64,000 bases of DNA, taken from assembly GCA_026929865.2 (NCBI GenBank), contig CM049395.1:17430001-17494000 (forward strand), in the 5' to 3' direction. This document shows, piece after piece, positions 26,691 to 41,806 of this stretch. The number at the start of each line of letters is the position of its first letter. Within the stretch, counting starts at the first letter, position 1. The position numbers and the translations under genes are program-made. The DNA is from Hyperoplus lanceolatus (Eukaryota; Chordata; Actinopteri; Uranoscopiformes; Ammodytidae). A model generated the notes under the pieces. It saw nothing but the letters and a program-made list of their open reading frames with translations. It was not told where the DNA came from and ran no database searches.

Positions 26691-29105
26691 TTCCTTCTTA
26701 CTTCTCACCCTCATTCCTGTACCTTTTGAACATCATTGTTCTGAAGTTCTTCAGAAGCTCAGTATCGTTTTGCCTTTAGACTTATTTAGCCCAATGCTTC
26801 TCTTACAATGTTTTAACAATAATTTAAGCAATTGTATTTTCGTATTCATCAAGTTCTCCATAAAATGCATTTATCCAAGAAAAATGCTGATTAAACATTT
26901 TGAGAATGGAAAGTGTTGCCTTAAGTTTGCTTATTTTGTCTCAAGAGTCACGAACTTGAACTTGTAGAACATATTTTTTTAGCTCATACTAACTGATTAA
27001 TTGTTCATACTTTAAGTTTTGGAACTAGTTTTAAGTGGAAGCCTGTTAAGGGTAAGAGTCCTGTCTCCCGAGTTGTCTTGGATTGTGCTCAAGCTTCTCT
27101 TTGCAAAACAGGAAACGGGTTGCGTGGTTATTAGGGGAAAAATGGGTTTGTTGTGCATATATAACTGTTGCACTGTTGTACATAAACATATTAGTAAGTG
27201 TGTTATGTCATTACATAGAATATGATAATAATCCCTGCAATTTGCAATTGGACTCATTGGACACAGATTTCTACATTTGATATGTTGCTGGACTCTTGCA
27301 CTCAAAGCATTTGCTAATCCTATTAACCCCTCTAATCATTTGAGTAGGATCTATGTCTTCAACTCATTAAAGAGGGACTGACATTTGTATAAGAATGACA
27401 ATTTTCTGGCAGTATTCAGGGAAACTAAAGCTGATGTTGTTTCAAGCGACTCAGCTCGGCAGGTCAGATTTTCTCCGGGGCCACCAGAGTTTTGCAATAG
27501 CAGCGAGCATACAGGATGACAGAGAACTGTAAGCCGAAAAAAAAAATTGGATCCTTTCCTCTTTTAATCTGCCAGTTCAGTTTGAACCAGCGCAGAACAG
27601 CCAGTGGCGATAGGCGCCCCCAATCATTTTGTTCGTCCCTTTATGGCTTTGGCCTGAACCTCTCATTTCATCAACTGCTGCGGGGAATGCTGTGGATACC
27701 AGAATCTGTGGGTTGTTGCATCCCAGATCAGAGCTCTCAGGCATTGTTCCAGTCGTCAACTCTTAAAGTAAGACTCCAGTGATCATACACTATCTCTGAC
27801 AAAGTTCCCTTTACAAATCATTAAAAAGCCCAAGCATTTTTCTGACAACCTCTGATTTACTTCAGTTTTGTCTGTGGGAGCTTTTACCTTTTTTGAAGGT
27901 GTATCCTTCCTGCCAAAGCTTTTGTCTGGTCTCAGATGTGTGAACACCAAGTCCATTTTTTTGAGTTAATTGTCTTTCATGGCATTGAATACACTAAGTC
28001 TTAATGAAAGTGTCCCCTTCACCTTTCTATTACCTGCTAATTAATTATGTGTCTCCACTCAAAATCTTTACTTCTGGGATTCATTTCAAGTCAAGTGCCA
28101 CAATGTTAATTTTATCAAACTGAAACGAAGTAAGCAACACACAGAATCCTTGAGGAGACCTCTCTGCACTCTGTCCTATGATTAGAAACATTTTCCTTTT
28201 TAACCGCAATAGATACAAACCTCAAGTATCAAGGTATCAGCAACTCCTTCTCCTGCTCTGTTACAGACACCCAGTCTCTTCACAATCACACGTGGTCTCC
28301 ACATCATTGTTATTTCCCTCAGGTGTTTGAAGCTGACAGATGGGGCTTCAGAGGGGAGTTTGGAGGGAAAGCAAGTTAAAGGATTTGGCAGACAAAGAGA
28401 CACAGAAACGACTTAAGAGGATAAAAGAGAAGAGGGAGAAGGTGTGGGAGGGAAACAGGGACCACCATTTCTATTAGTGTCTTTTAAAGCGACTCCGGAA
28501 GGACAGACGGCGGAGGGGCGGAAATAACAGGGATGCAGCGGCTTGGTGAATGAAGTGCTCTGGTTCATTACAAAGTGCCATCTCCCCGCCTCTATCTTTT
28601 ACGGCCAAAGATTTCCATTCATGCTTCAACGTACCGTTAATGATTTTGGACTTTCTTGCTTGTGTCCTCGTAACGGTCTCACAGCTCAGTGGCAAATCTT
28701 ACAACAGGTATGTAGAACAAATGGTTTGAAATGGTAGTCCTACATGATAATAAAAACTAATACTACTCGTCTTTAGCCTTTTAAAAGTGTCATTAACATT
28801 TTGCAGTGGCTTTTAAATGCCAAACGTGTTAACCTTTTCAGGATACTCAGGATTTCCTTTGCTTGTCCCCAAGTCCAAGCCACAGAAGGGGCCTCTGTTG
28901 TTGAAGAAAAATGCGACTGGTTTTGAGAGTGGTCTGCTCTTTCTCAAGAGCGGCTCAATAAGGAGGGCAGTCAATATGGCTGCTCTCAGACGGTGGGTCA
29001 ATGAGGGAAGAGGCTTCCTGCTGAGCCAAGGCTAGAACAGAAGAGAACACGGGGTCTTTGTGTGGAGAGCCGACCCACACCCACACTCCTCTGTACTGCC
29101 TTTAA

Positions 29106-29323
29106 AGGCCAGGACACACCAGTCTGACTACCCGAAAATGGAAACTGCCGATTCAGGGAGCTCCAGTCTTCCCGTCACGGCCGAAAAAGTGCAAAGAACT
29201 CACCAAACCGACTGCTGACTTTCCGTACGCTCTGCGCTTGCGCGGGACGTAATGTCTCCATAACAGCAGGCGGCGCTAATCTGTATTGTGGCCCGAAAAA
29301 ATACGGCCGGTGTGTCCTGGCCT
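29106..29323. mobile_element. 218-bp TAA-flanked MITE
   Basis: Terminal inverted repeats AGGCCAGGACACACC at the left and GGTGTGTCCTGGCCT at the right are flanked by TAA at 29103-29105 and 29324-29326. The termini share the pattern AGG...ACACACC with the 974-bp element at 14948-15921, which suggests relatedness or the same mobilising enzyme. Non-coding. Confidence 0.82.
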
Positions 29324-31910
29324 TAACATGGAGAGACTGACTCTGTAATCTCCACTGCAGGAATTGTAAACCGTACTCGTAGGGAAAAAGACATCTATCG
29401 TTGTCATGGAAGACAATGTTGCACGAGTTAAGTTATTTAGGATAGAAGGACAGTGTTGTTGTTGGGAACCCTTAAACTTGAGTTATTCATAAAATGTGTG
29501 TGTGGCCAATGATTTTTGAACACCAGCTAAGTTCATACACCCATCACCTTCACTGGAAAGCTCTGCATCTTGTTAAAATGATGCGTTCAATGCTGGCTCA
29601 GAATGGGAAATACAACACTAACTCCACTCTATCAACTGGGAGCGAGGGAGGAACTGAAGGGAGGAGAGCAAAGCAGCATGTCAGGGGCACCACCTTAAAC
29701 TGTGCTCCCAAACCTTTTATGACTGCTGAGCAAAGTGAATTTTGGACAGAGGTAACAGCCCATACTGATCAAGCAGACAACCTCATTTTCTAGCCCCTTG
29801 CTCTCCTCTCCGCAATACTCGCCTTCTGCCCAGTGTGGCGGCTCCTGTTTTTCAAAGCTGGGCCCGAATAGATTAGACTTTCCACGCTGTAATGTGGTTT
29901 CTGACACCCTCTTCCTTCTTTAACTCTGCAGCTATGTTGTTAAAAGCCTCCAGTGTTTCACTGCTAATACATGCTGGCATAAAGATGGGTCTGTTCTCTG
30001 TTGCTACTGTAGGAAACATTTAAGGTGAAGTTAATTCAACTCTGGTGTACTTTGGGTTACTGTATAAAAAATACAACAGTATGGACCCATGCATATAATT
30101 AATTACCACCTTACAAGACAAAACAGGTTTCTATACAACAACACCAGGGGGGTTATTGTAAATGTACTTATTTTCATTTTGCTCTGTTTCAGGTGTGTTT
30201 GGTTAGATATCTCCCCTGTTCTTTAATGAGGTACAGGAAAATGCGCTCTTTTGATTTTTCTGTTGAGCGCTTCAGAATACATCAAGAAGAGATTTTGGTT
30301 TGTTCTGTAAGTGTTCATTAGTATTTGTTTTCCAGGCCTGTGACTCACAAGCTTGTTAGTTGCCAAAAGTAGACTTTACCTTGTCTTTGTCCTAAAAGTA
30401 GAAGCAAACTTTTGTTCAGTTAAAGCTTTTCTTGTGATATTTTCTAGTTTGTCCTCATGCCAAAAGTAATGGGGATGCAAAAACATTTTGTCAACAATTT
30501 GGAATAAAATTGGCTTGGCAGCTAGGGTCAAAATATTTGTTTTAGTCTGCAAGTAAATTCTGTCCCACTTTCCCTATGTTATTGGATTTTGGACTTTGGC
30601 CACCACGACCAGTGACATTGTTTTCCTTGCTTGTCTGTTGGCCTGTGTGTTTTGTCACCTCCAGTTGAAGGTGGAGATATTGTAAAACAGTTCATATCCC
30701 TCATACCCTCCGGCTCATATGTTTCTCCAGTCCTATCTGTTCCTCTTTCTCGTGCCCTGCTCTGCTGACTGTGGTTGTTGTGTCTGCAACTGAAAGCAGA
30801 TGGTTCACCATTTTGTTTCGGCCATAGAGCTGAAGCTAAGCCCTCTCCATACTGCTCCTAAGATAGGGATAAAAGGCTGCTAAAGGCGGCTGCTTTGGCT
30901 CTGATAGGATGCTGCAGAACTTTGAAGCCCAGTCAGTTTCCTTCTCAGATAGACAGTGGCTGAAGATGGTGTTTTGACTGGAGGAGAGCCAGCCTTGGGC
31001 CTGGAAGCTCTGCCCAACCCACACACCCACTGTTCCAGTAGCGCGAAGCAGAGATGATTTAGCATGCCATGGTGCCTCAGGTCTGCAGGAGTGACACAGA
31101 CATTCCCCCCACTGCTTTTCCACTCTGGTCTCTCTACATCTGTCATGTACACCATTGGTAAACTACATTTGCTGGTTTTGTCACATTCTGCACAATATCT
31201 ACACTGGGTCGCTCTAATGTGCTCTGCTGGTTTAGCAGAGTTTTTTTTTAATACATTACTTACATATTATTATGGGATTTAAATAACTACAAAATATTGG
31301 CTTTTTGGGCACATGGTGTGTCTTTGCATCAGTAGATATTTGGTGTCCTGAGATGTTGCCTTCTTTGGTTCCAGTTTTTAGCTTCACACTGCTTAATCTG
31401 AATTGAAACTTGCCACTTACCTTCTGTAAAAATGTCGATGTAGCAGCCATACAAGGATATAAGTAAGACAGCAGCCAACAACAGAAGTATACCTAAATAG
31501 TTTATTTGGTGATGGTACCATGCTAATCAAGCTGGCCTTGATGCTTCAGTCAGGGTGGCCAAGTTCCAATACTGTCCATTGTGCCAGAATGAGGCCACTT
31601 TTCCCCCTTTCTCTATTTCAGTCTCAGTGAATTAGTGAGAAGCCGATTGCACAGCATAGCTGGACTGTTATAGTGTCTTACCTATATTCCCTAAAGTGAA
31701 AGGGGAACATATCCATTCCATTCATTTATTTTCTGCAGCATCATGCTCTGATTGAATGTGCTTTCAATAGAACCAAAAACACTGATATTGCCACCGTAAT
31801 GGGCCACGCAATACATTGCTTCTCTCTTTGGATTTCACTCTAGGGACTTGGCACCGTGAGTTTGGGGAATCACCTCCTAGTAGTTAAATAGCTGAACCAT
31901 TGATATAGCA

Positions 31911-31983
31911 TCTCTCTTTCTCTCTCCCTTTCTGTCTACCTCTCGTTCCATCTCTCTCTCTTCTTCCCCCCCACCCCTCTCCT
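31911..31983. repeat. Polypyrimidine (CT)n-rich tract
   Basis: Irregular CT-rich low-complexity run ending in a C-rich stretch. Located about 1 kb before the Ig1 exon. Confidence 0.85.
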
Positions 31984-33016
31984 TGAGACTTGCCATCTCC
32001 TTGGAAAAGAGCAAGCATATTTTAAACTGCTTTTAACATTCAGCCACTTATTTCACTCCATTCGCTGAATTATTAAAAATACCTTCATATCCTCTTAATT
32101 ATTTTTCTTGCTCTCCTCCATCCCTGCACAGATGATGATTGGTGATATTTATCTAAACAGTAACACTGTGGTGTGACTCTTAGGGTGGGAACACTTGAAT
32201 TATGGATGAGGACAAAATGCAAAAGCATCTCTGACTTTGGCATCCATGTCAATGCGATGTTACCATTTATGCTCCTGGACAGGAAATGGCAGCCTTTCTC
32301 CAAAGTGTTTACTTCTTCGCTGCGCTCTCTACTTAGAATAAAGCAAGACGTGGTATTAACTTGCCAGAGAGACTAGACTGGGTTAAATTTGTCAGTTGCT
32401 CTCGTCCGATTCCAGCGTGGCTTGTGGTTTCATAATGAAAAGCCTCTCGGAGCCTCTGGGAGACTGTGGCAGAGTGGCTGAAAAGATAGAATGAACAAAA
32501 AGATGTTTTGCGTCGTAAACATTTCATTGAATGTTTGGAGCTCTTTACTGTCCTTTCATTTAAGCCACCGGCACATTTTGTGTAAGTGAGTTATAAATGT
32601 GCCTTTTTGATGTTTTGCTGTCACTTGACATTAGGGTGATCTCAAAAAGCAGCCACAGTAGTAGTTCCATGCGTTCCACTGTGATCAGCATTTTACCGCT
32701 CTCTTGAATCCTAAAAAAATATATATGTGAACATGTTTGAAAGTCATTTGTACTCATCTGTTACAGCAGTTACAAAACACATCACAACAGGTCGCAAAGA
32801 AGCTTTCCAGATGACGTCTTCTGCAGGCATCAAATGTACACACGCTGGCATTACAATGAAATCAGTCATTTCAATATAGGCTTAAGCTGCAGTGACCATG
32901 GAACACATCTGTTAAATAACTCAAACTACTTTTTTATGTATTTATTATACTTGTTGCCTGTTGCTGTTCAGGCTTAAGTGATAATGTTCTAACTGTCCAT
33001 TGTTTTGCCCCTCCAG

Positions 33017-33340
33017 GTTCAACAGCGCAGCCCTTCAGCCCCTTCTGGTTCACAGTGGAGCCCCAGGACACAATGGCTGTGCGGGGCAACTCGGCGCTGC
33101 TCAACTGTTCGGCCCACAGCGACGCGGCACTGACGGCGCGCATCGAGTGGAAGAAAGACGGTACCTTTATGAGCCTGGTGTCAGACGAGAGGCGGAACAT
33201 ACTGCCCAACGGCTCGCTGTCCTTCGCCCACGTGGTCCACTCCAAGCACAATAAGCCCGACGAGGGAACCTATCAGTGCGTCGCAACCATCGACAACCTG
33301 GGCTCCATTTCCAGCCGCACGGCTCGTTTCTCCGTAGCAG
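33017..33340 (+). CDS. neo1: Neogenin, coding exon for Ig-like domain 1 (partial gene)
   Basis: This exon encodes the first immunoglobulin-like domain of neogenin, the netrin and repulsive-guidance-molecule receptor at the cell surface. The 324-bp exon starts in phase 1 after CTCCAG (codon G|GT) and ends in phase 1 before the donor GTAAGG at 33341, giving 108 residues. The Ig core is complete: first Cys at 33106-33108 within an N-C-S glycosylation sequon, Trp at 33148-33150 in IEWKKDG, and second Cys at 33277-33279 in the PDEGTYQC motif. The segment [10 protein letters not shown], followed by YQCVAT, matches my recollection of vertebrate neogenin more closely than of its paralogue DCC. A second N-linked sequon (NGS) precedes the F strand. 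The GTG at 33055 and the in-frame ATG at 33073 are internal codons, not starts; the true start is upstream of the window. Confidence 0.9.
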
Positions 33341-36300
33341 GTAAGGGCTGCCCCGGTTTTTTCCATAAAAATGATTTGCAAATTCTGCGTTTTCACCAGC
33401 AAAAGCTTTACATACCCGTCGCTAGTGTTTTAACAAGTGTTTTGAGACCCCTCTCAATTACCGTGTCACTGTAGGTGGCTCATTGATAAAGGGGGGAAAT
33501 ACAGATTGTCTAAGGGCTTGAGGCCTCATGAAGCTCGGCTTTAATGTACCACAATAACTGAATACAACTCTGAATGCAGGTAAAAGAAGATCATAATATT
33601 AAATGTCAAATAAAAGTGGTGTGTAAAAAGCACATTGTACAGCACAAATAGCAAACGGATAAGACTCGGTGATACCATTTAAAAGACAACTATACACGTC
33701 TCTGTCAATCTTTGTTACATCCTCTCATTATTAAAGTGAAGGGTTGATTTTAAAGAATCAGTGCATGTCATGCAATATAAAAGACTGATTTCTATAATCA
33801 TCTCTTTGAAATGTTTGATCCGCCACACTGCAAAGCCACATAACATCTGTAACTATGATGGATTCTTCAGATGCTTCTTCCCTTTTGTTGGTTGATTTTT
33901 TGCCCTTGAATTGCTCAGCCATTTTTACTTTCTCTTCTATAAATGTCATCACCCCTGCTGAAGCCTGGATGCATTGCCTTAACTGGATAAATTCTTGTAA
34001 AAGGTTCTAGGTTTTTCTGCTTCCATTACTTGCCCCTACAATGTGACCTTGTTCAGTTTTGAGAGGCAGCAAGTGACGTTGGATTATTAGGTGTTTTTGA
34101 GTCAAGTCGTGACCCGAAAATTCTATTTGCAGCCACAGAATGCGTTTACTGTGTGCTTTCTGCTCAGCAGAACTCTGCCAGATTTTAAGACTCTCAAGAA
34201 GGGGCCCCCTTGTTGACAATAGGATAGATACAGTGTAAGCTGCTCCGATACCGAGTGCCCATGTGAAGTAACTCTGACGGCGATCATGTTCCTTTTTCGT
34301 AGGCTTTTGAATAACAAGTTAATGAGGCAGCGTCTTACCGTTGAAGAGAGTGAGACGATATTTCCATCCTCACTCAAAGAGTTCAGTTGTCTGAATGCAT
34401 GTGCAACGTGATCTCTCAGACACTACTTGTGTTGTCAAAATGGAAAAAAAATACGATACCGTCACAGTGCTTCAGTGCTTAAAATAAATACAGCAAATGG
34501 CAAAAATAAAGGTCGTAGTATTTAACTTTAACATCTTTGACACCAGCGGTCCAGCTTTGATAAGTCTGGTAAGATTTTAGGGATGAAAAATGTCTGTCTT
34601 TTTTGTCAAAACGCTTCTGTCGATGCTTACAATTTAATTCAAGGACCTGGAGTTGGATATTCTTTGTGTTAACACATGCTTTAGCCTTTTTTAGCCTTAA
34701 CACAAATTATCTTAATGTTGATGTTACAGTGGTGATATTAGTCCCCATGGCAACTTTCCTGACATATTCATTGTAAGTCTACACTTAAAGAAGTAGAACC
34801 ACAGAACAAGAATGTATGTGGGTGTATTTTTAATTATCAGTGTACGCGTGAAATGAGTAAATGCTGGTACGCTCGCATGTGCTTGTGCATCTTTTCACTC
34901 TTTCAAATCATAGCTGGACAAGAGACGATCCATCCAGGCGCTTCATTAACTCTTTTCACTAAACCTGTATCGACGTATAATGCAGTTGGGACTTGTTTAG
35001 TTCCTGTGCCAAGATGAATTCTGCCTTCACACAGCCTGTGGGAACTGCCTGGGTCACCCATGATGGGATGTTCGCTTCAATCAATTTCTATTTGAAGAAG
35101 GCAGCAGGTGAAATATGTCAGCTATTATAGGCACAGATACACACATACACTTTTCACATAGACATTAATAAACGTGAAACCATTGTGCGGACGCATGCAC
35201 TCACAAGTGTTGAACATGCTAACCTATCGCATTTATGTTACTACTTTCGCACATACAAATGCAAAACCACTGATGTATCTGCAGCTGGCTGGCAGGTGGC
35301 CAATAAAAAGGTTAATTGCGGTGTAGAGGGAGCAGGCCATTAGGCGGCCATCAGACCCCGGAAAGACTGCAGGCTGGGGTCGGGAGTGGGCGTGACCTCT
35401 CAGTTGTAATGACGGAATAAGTCACGGGTGGCTAGCGTGGCAGGGAGCATATCCGACAAATACCGGGTTAATATCTGGGATTGATTGCTAGGAGACGTGC
35501 GGCTCATTCTTTTCAAGGAAACACATCCACTTTCACACATCACCACCGTTGCCATCAACACTAGTACCTTCACGTCTTTGCCTGAGCAGGCTCCTGCTCT
35601 CTGCAGGCTTCTTTTTCACATTGCTTACACCAGCAAAATAAAATGTTGTTATCGTTATAAGATTCAGTGAGTAGGACAGGTTACATGTAAACACAAACTC
35701 CGGATTGTATGATCATGCTACATTTCCTAGTCATTTTACCCATAGTAACTAAGATATGTATGAGTATGACATATCTATTATTTAACTAACTTAACCTTTT
35801 TCAATTTTTGTTTCAACTTATATTATGTGTATGCTTATTTTTATATGGACAGATGCTCCCTTAGGTAGAGAATAGAGACACAATAGACTAATGCCACATA
35901 TAGTGCTTAGTTGCAGATTTCTCTGTGGTCACATTTGTGCTCAATTTAAGATAGACTATATATCAAATAAATTATTTGCAAAAAATAAATAATTGATAAA
36001 TCAGTGGTAGAATAATCGATTATGAAAACACAATCATTAGCACATGGTAGTACTTCAAAGAGTACCGCATACATTTTTTATAATAACTGACTTCCCTTCA
36101 CTGTGCAGTCTAATGAGATTGACATACAATGTGTATGCCCAGGCTGTGATCATTTATTTAAACACTATACATACTGTAAACCATTATTTATAAATGGTTC
36201 ATGTGTTCAAGAGCTTCCTCTTCGCCGTCGCTTTGTCATGCCAGCCTGCTGCTGTGTGTTTTAGCCTGTGTGTGCACAGTCTGATACTGTGGAAACACAA

Positions 36301-38963
36301 GCAGACCAAGAAGAAAGAAAGGGGGGATGTGTGGCCCAGTCTTATGTATTCAGTTTGAGTCTGTGTGAGAGAAAAGGAGGGGAAGAAAAATTATAGGGCA
36401 GAGAGCAAGCCAGTGGTATATGGCATAGATAGCCAGGGCACAGAGCGAGTAATGAGAAATCCCATCTTAACTGTCTGCTGTTTTGTTCTCGCACACAGCC
36501 CTCCCTACTCTCTACTCCCACCGGCATGCTTTGAACTCAGTGCTCCTTAAGAATTGCTTGGGGTGAGCCCCACCTCGCCACTGCTTAACAGGGAAACCCC
36601 CAAATGGGAAAATAGAGAATTCATTTCCCCCTTTTTTCTCTCTCTTCCACTATCTTCCAGTCTTTTTGTTTTGTTTCCTCTCTGACCTCTCCATATGTAG
36701 ATGAGACAGTTCTATTATCAAATTGATATCGCAATTTTGTTTTAGTTTGTCTTTCTCTGCCCCATCTGCTTTTTTCCCCTTTATTTATGATAACCAAAGC
36801 CACTGTGCTTTGATATCATGTTTAGCTGAAATCTATTTTCTTCCTCCTCACAGTAGTAGAATTTATAAACCAAACACCAACACTCGTCATGTGTCATATG
36901 CTCATCCTCTGATAGAGTTGTTCGCCCTTTGAAGGATTTTGGGGTGTCGGAAGATTCTTTAATCCTTTTTTGATGTACTGTAATCTGTTTTTACTAGAGG
37001 GGGCCCACCACCCAAGGACATGACATCTTATGTGGAAAAAACAGGATTGCATCACTATTGCATGGATAGGCTTTGTTGGATAGACTTTGTTGTATTGTGA
37101 GAGACACATTGTGGAACATAATCGTAGAGTTTTTAAGTCGGCATCTTTTGTGCGAGTTATCAAATGCCAGCTAAGGTTTTGACAACGTGAAATGGATAAA
37201 GACATGCAGAGGAAAAAATAGTATAGTGGTCCAGATTGAGACACTGAGGTTGTTATGATTAGAAAAGCAAGACATTCTGTAAATAGTTCTCTATGTGCGG
37301 CTCCTTTTTAGCATGACTTACACATTCAACCGCAATTACTTTTAAACAGTTATCAATAGTCATCTTTGCGATAGATACTACCTGTTGAATTGCATTGTGT
37401 TGAATTAAAATATGTTTTAATGTCTTATCATCTGGCCCCCATCGTTTCACAACCCCTATTCATATTTCCCTACTCACTCACCCTATTTATATATATCGTC
37501 TTATGCACTGACACACTTCATCTCTCGGGCTGTATCTAGATGTTGCCGTCAGCTTTCTATAATAACCTGATTTATTACACACCATTTTAACAAGAAACAT
37601 GTTCGTCCCTATCTGGTTGTGTAAATGGGCGACAGGAAAGCTGCAGCAAGATAAGTCATACCATTTTAAAAAGAAAAAAAAATCATTAGTTGTAGGTCAT
37701 CCTTTGCATCTTCAATAATTAAACCACGTAAATAAAACTAAATATAACTCGCATTAAGCTACAGCATAATATTTAGCCACAATGTTTTTTTTTCCAGTCT
37801 TTATTTTTGACCAGCTGCATTTGAATCCTGCGTTTGAAGTAAGCAGGTCATTGGAGCGCATTAGAACTGCCTTTAATCTGATGTCAGCCAATAACCAGTT
37901 TTCTTGTGTGCACTTAGTCCATGTCACCATGTGTCTTGTACTAAACTCACACAGATAAGGACAAACAATAAACTTTTATCACAAAGGACGATCTGGTTCC
38001 ACCTCCACACAGAGAGGAAGCCCAATCAGAGGAGATCTAACCTCTCCCTGAGCTGCATGCATCCATCCTATGTATTCAGTGTATTTTCTTTCACACTACG
38101 TCCTTTGTATTGCTCCATTTATCCTTTCTCTCACTTAATCAACCTCCTGTGCTTTTTATTTTTTTACCTTCTTTACAATGTCTCAGCCCTCCATTTCCTC
38201 TTTATTATCCTTTCAGCTCTCCACCTATCTGCCGCTCCACCGTTACCCACTGGCATTCTCTCACACGGACGCCCATTTTGCAGTTCCACAGTGGCTGCAC
38301 CCAATTTATAAAGCGCCAAAATGGCAAACAATTTGTAATAAATCTCCTAAACAACAACAAAAATTTCCACCTTATTCTAAAAGGAACCCCCAGAACAATA
38401 CATGTCAACACTCTCGTTGTTTTTGTCTTAAAAAGTGTTTTTTTTTTTTGGTTTTTGAGTGTGTGTGTTTGACAACAAAGAACAAATCAGTTGTGGAAAT
38501 AACACACAAAATCTAAAGCATGAGATGACTGAATGGATGTTTAACTGCCCTGTCAGGACCACTTGCTACCAAATGATTGTTGTTATGCACATTTGTGTTA
38601 GCCAGTTATACAATAATTATATTTGCCATGGGAGAAAAGAAACCTTTCATTTGTAATTTTTACCCCAAACACGCCTGAATAGATTCTGCTTGTCTTCAGA
38701 GTTAAGCAGCGTTTTTTAGAGATACATTATGTGACTTTGTGCAGTCATTGCCTTTATAACCCAGCCCAATAGCCTGTGTTGCTGTGCACATTTCCAGGTG
38801 TAGGTGATTTCCCCTTATGACCAATTATGTACTGCTTTGCTGCTGAGTGGTGGTTGTCGTTGCCATGACGAATGGCTCCAACCCGGAAGCAGGGTCAGGG
38901 TCGCAGTGGTGTTCCATTACCCCGAGTTCCATCTGTCTCTGGCACATGTGAGGAGGGATGGAA

Positions 38964-39022
38964 GCGACAGAGAGAGAGGTACAGAGGAGAGAGAGAGAGA
39001 GAGGAAGAAGAGAGGAGAGAGA
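38964..39022. repeat. (GA)n low-complexity tract
   Basis: Purine-only GA/GGA run, source of Glu/Arg or Ser/Leu open frames. Confidence 0.9.
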
Positions 39023-41806
39023 ATGCTGCAAAGCTACACTTCTGCTCCGGTGCATTCATCATCTGTTGAGCTGAACAATGGAACATGTTCAGCTACCTTT
39101 GGAGCAAAATTAATGAAAAAGAAAAAATAACTAAACAATGCTGTTTATAAATAAACAACAACTTAGTTGAGCTATTTTATCTGTGTACATAGATGAGGCT
39201 GTAAAAATAAGACAAGAGAAAGTGGACTTGCAAAAGAAACAACCGAGAAAAATAAGATGTTGGACACGTTGGTTGAGGATGAAGCTGCAGGGAGAAAGAT
39301 CCATTTTCCTTTTTTTTCTCTTTGGAGGATGTCGGCAGGAGAAAAGTGTGGGCAGGGAGTCTGTTGGGCTGGAGCGAGATGACAGACTCCATTTTATGTG
39401 CATTCACTGACTGATTAGGTCCACTGGGTACTAGGTGGAGAAGCCCATGGACACGGCGCTATCTCTGCTCTCCAGAATCCTTATTGCCTGGCGTGTTTCT
39501 GCATGTGCGTGGGAATGAACACCAATGGGTTTAATTGTCGAGGTATGATTCTGGAAAGTAAAAACTTTAAGAATGGATGCAAGTTTGTTGTACGCAAGTT
39601 ACCAGTTTCAACCCAAGCTATTTTTGAGGTTTTTGCCATAGTTGCAGGTAAAATATTGCTTATTTTATAGTAAAAGAAGAAATTAAACAGGTTTACAGTC
39701 CATATTTGACAACCAATATATAACATTTTAAGGTGTGCTACATCATGATTTGATCTACAAAAATAATCTGTTTAAGTGGAGGCCTACAGGTTTTTTGCTG
39801 TACAATCAATGTGCAAATATTTACTTTTGTGAATAGTTGGATTTATGGCAAAGATGGCCAAAAATGTCCAACCCTGTTCACCCCCTATCCCCAAACTCAA
39901 TCAGTGTGAGACCCACGTAGAGGTTAGGTTGTGAGCACGACTGCAGCCCCAGGTCAGATTACACATGACCAGTTCATATCGACTGCAAACACTTTGTTTT
40001 TCCCAGGTTGTTTCTCCATGTGAAATGTAGTATTAGAGAGCAGTGGAGTCAGGTGTGTACCAGGACATTATTAATATACCCGTTCTGTGAATACAGACAG
40101 GAAATAGAATAATTCCCCAGTAAATTATTTCTTTGTCTTTGTTATCATTTACTTTTTTTTTGGTAACTGTGTCTTTGCAAGATTATGTGCTACTGCTCAG
40201 AGTGTTTGCAAAAACACTGCATATACCTGGGGACATTTTCTTCACCATAATGAAGCAGCATTTAAAATGTCAAATTAAAGCATACTCTCCAATTGAACTC
40301 AGAGCATTTTCCGCCCATTCCTTCCTCAATGGTTTGGCTGGTGCATTTACTGTGTTCTACTGAGAGTGATAATTGACTGCTGGAGTCAGCAGATGAAGAT
40401 AAAGTCTTTGTGCATAATGACTTCCCCAACTCTCTAAACTCTGTCTGTGACTTGGAGCAACACCTCAACTCCCCCACCACCTGAACTTCTAATCACAACT
40501 GTACATTGTGCATCTCCCAGAAGGCTTTGTGTGAGGTGAAAGCACATCAGTGATGAGTCTTCACTGCTCAAGGTAATTTCAGTGGATTCTCGTTACATGC
40601 CTCTGAAAGCAGCAACTACCTCAGGTCAGGTATGTAGATTCAGTGAAAAAGTTAAATATTCCTTGCAAGTATACCATGGAAAAACGATAGCACATGGCCA
40701 CGGTGTCTTACTTGTCCCTACCCTGAGGTTCTGCATTAAAAAAAATAGGCGAGACAGCATTTGCAAGCATTTTGTTACCCTTCCCTCCCTCATTGACATT
40801 CACCATCCACGTCTCCTTCCTTGCGGTCATACAGACAGAGATACCCTCGCAGTTACCGACCAGTGTGCTCATCCGCATCACCCTTTCATCTCCCAACACT
40901 CTTCCGACTGATCTTGCATGATGCAGTTTTGGGTTTTCATATTAAAACCTCTCCATCTTTCAAAGCTAAATTTGGTTTCATATATCGTTTGAACCCTGAA
41001 AGAGGTTTGACTCTCAGTGATTTTTTGATGGCTCTCCATGCCTCTGCGAAATATTTTCAAACACGCCTCTGTATTCATCGGACACACAAGGTGGGCAGAA
41101 AGAGTGAGACTGAATGTTTTTTTTATTTCTTCTATGTTCTGGCTAGTCTGGTTTAAATTTTGATATTCAGGACCATTGGTCTTGGAACCTGTTTTACAAA
41201 GAATAGTCTTAGCAAAAATCAATCACATTATGATGGCCTTAAATCCTCCTATTATTGGCTGAATAATACTGAAGCATCGTCACTGGATGATGACAAGCAT
41301 ATCATATTTTATTTAATGGATATCCTTTGAAAGATGGTCTGACTATCTTGTGAGGAAAATGTGTGATTCCAGGGTGATGGAAAATGTATTTGATTTGGCT
41401 ACTTTAGATGTAAATAAAATATGTTTTGAGATGTATATTTTACTCTGCTTAGCTTGTGCTGAGGAGGCAGAAATATGGTGCAAGTGTTTCTTTGCTTATT
41501 CTGCACTGAACAAACGTCTTGCCTTGGGCACAGACAGAGTGTATGGAAGAAACCAATGTGCAAAGTGCTCAGTTGGTGAGCATCTTGGTTTCTGATGGTT
41601 CAGAGACAAAAATTATTTATGAAATGTTTCCATAAACATTGATGGTGGAGGGGTATGAGAGGGGACACCCTGAAAAGCATTTCTCTCCGCCTTCACTCAA
41701 CCTAATCCCACGCTCTTTCTTTTTCTTTTTAAAATGCTGGTGGAAAGATGGGAAGAAGAACTTTAGGTTACTTTCTTAACCCCGGTTCTCTGAGTAACAT
41801 GAGTGA

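Noticed and set aside
33341..33474. Extension of the Ig1 frame past 33340
   Set aside because: A consensus GTAAGG donor sits at the Ig domain end, and the extra residues have no similarity to neogenin.
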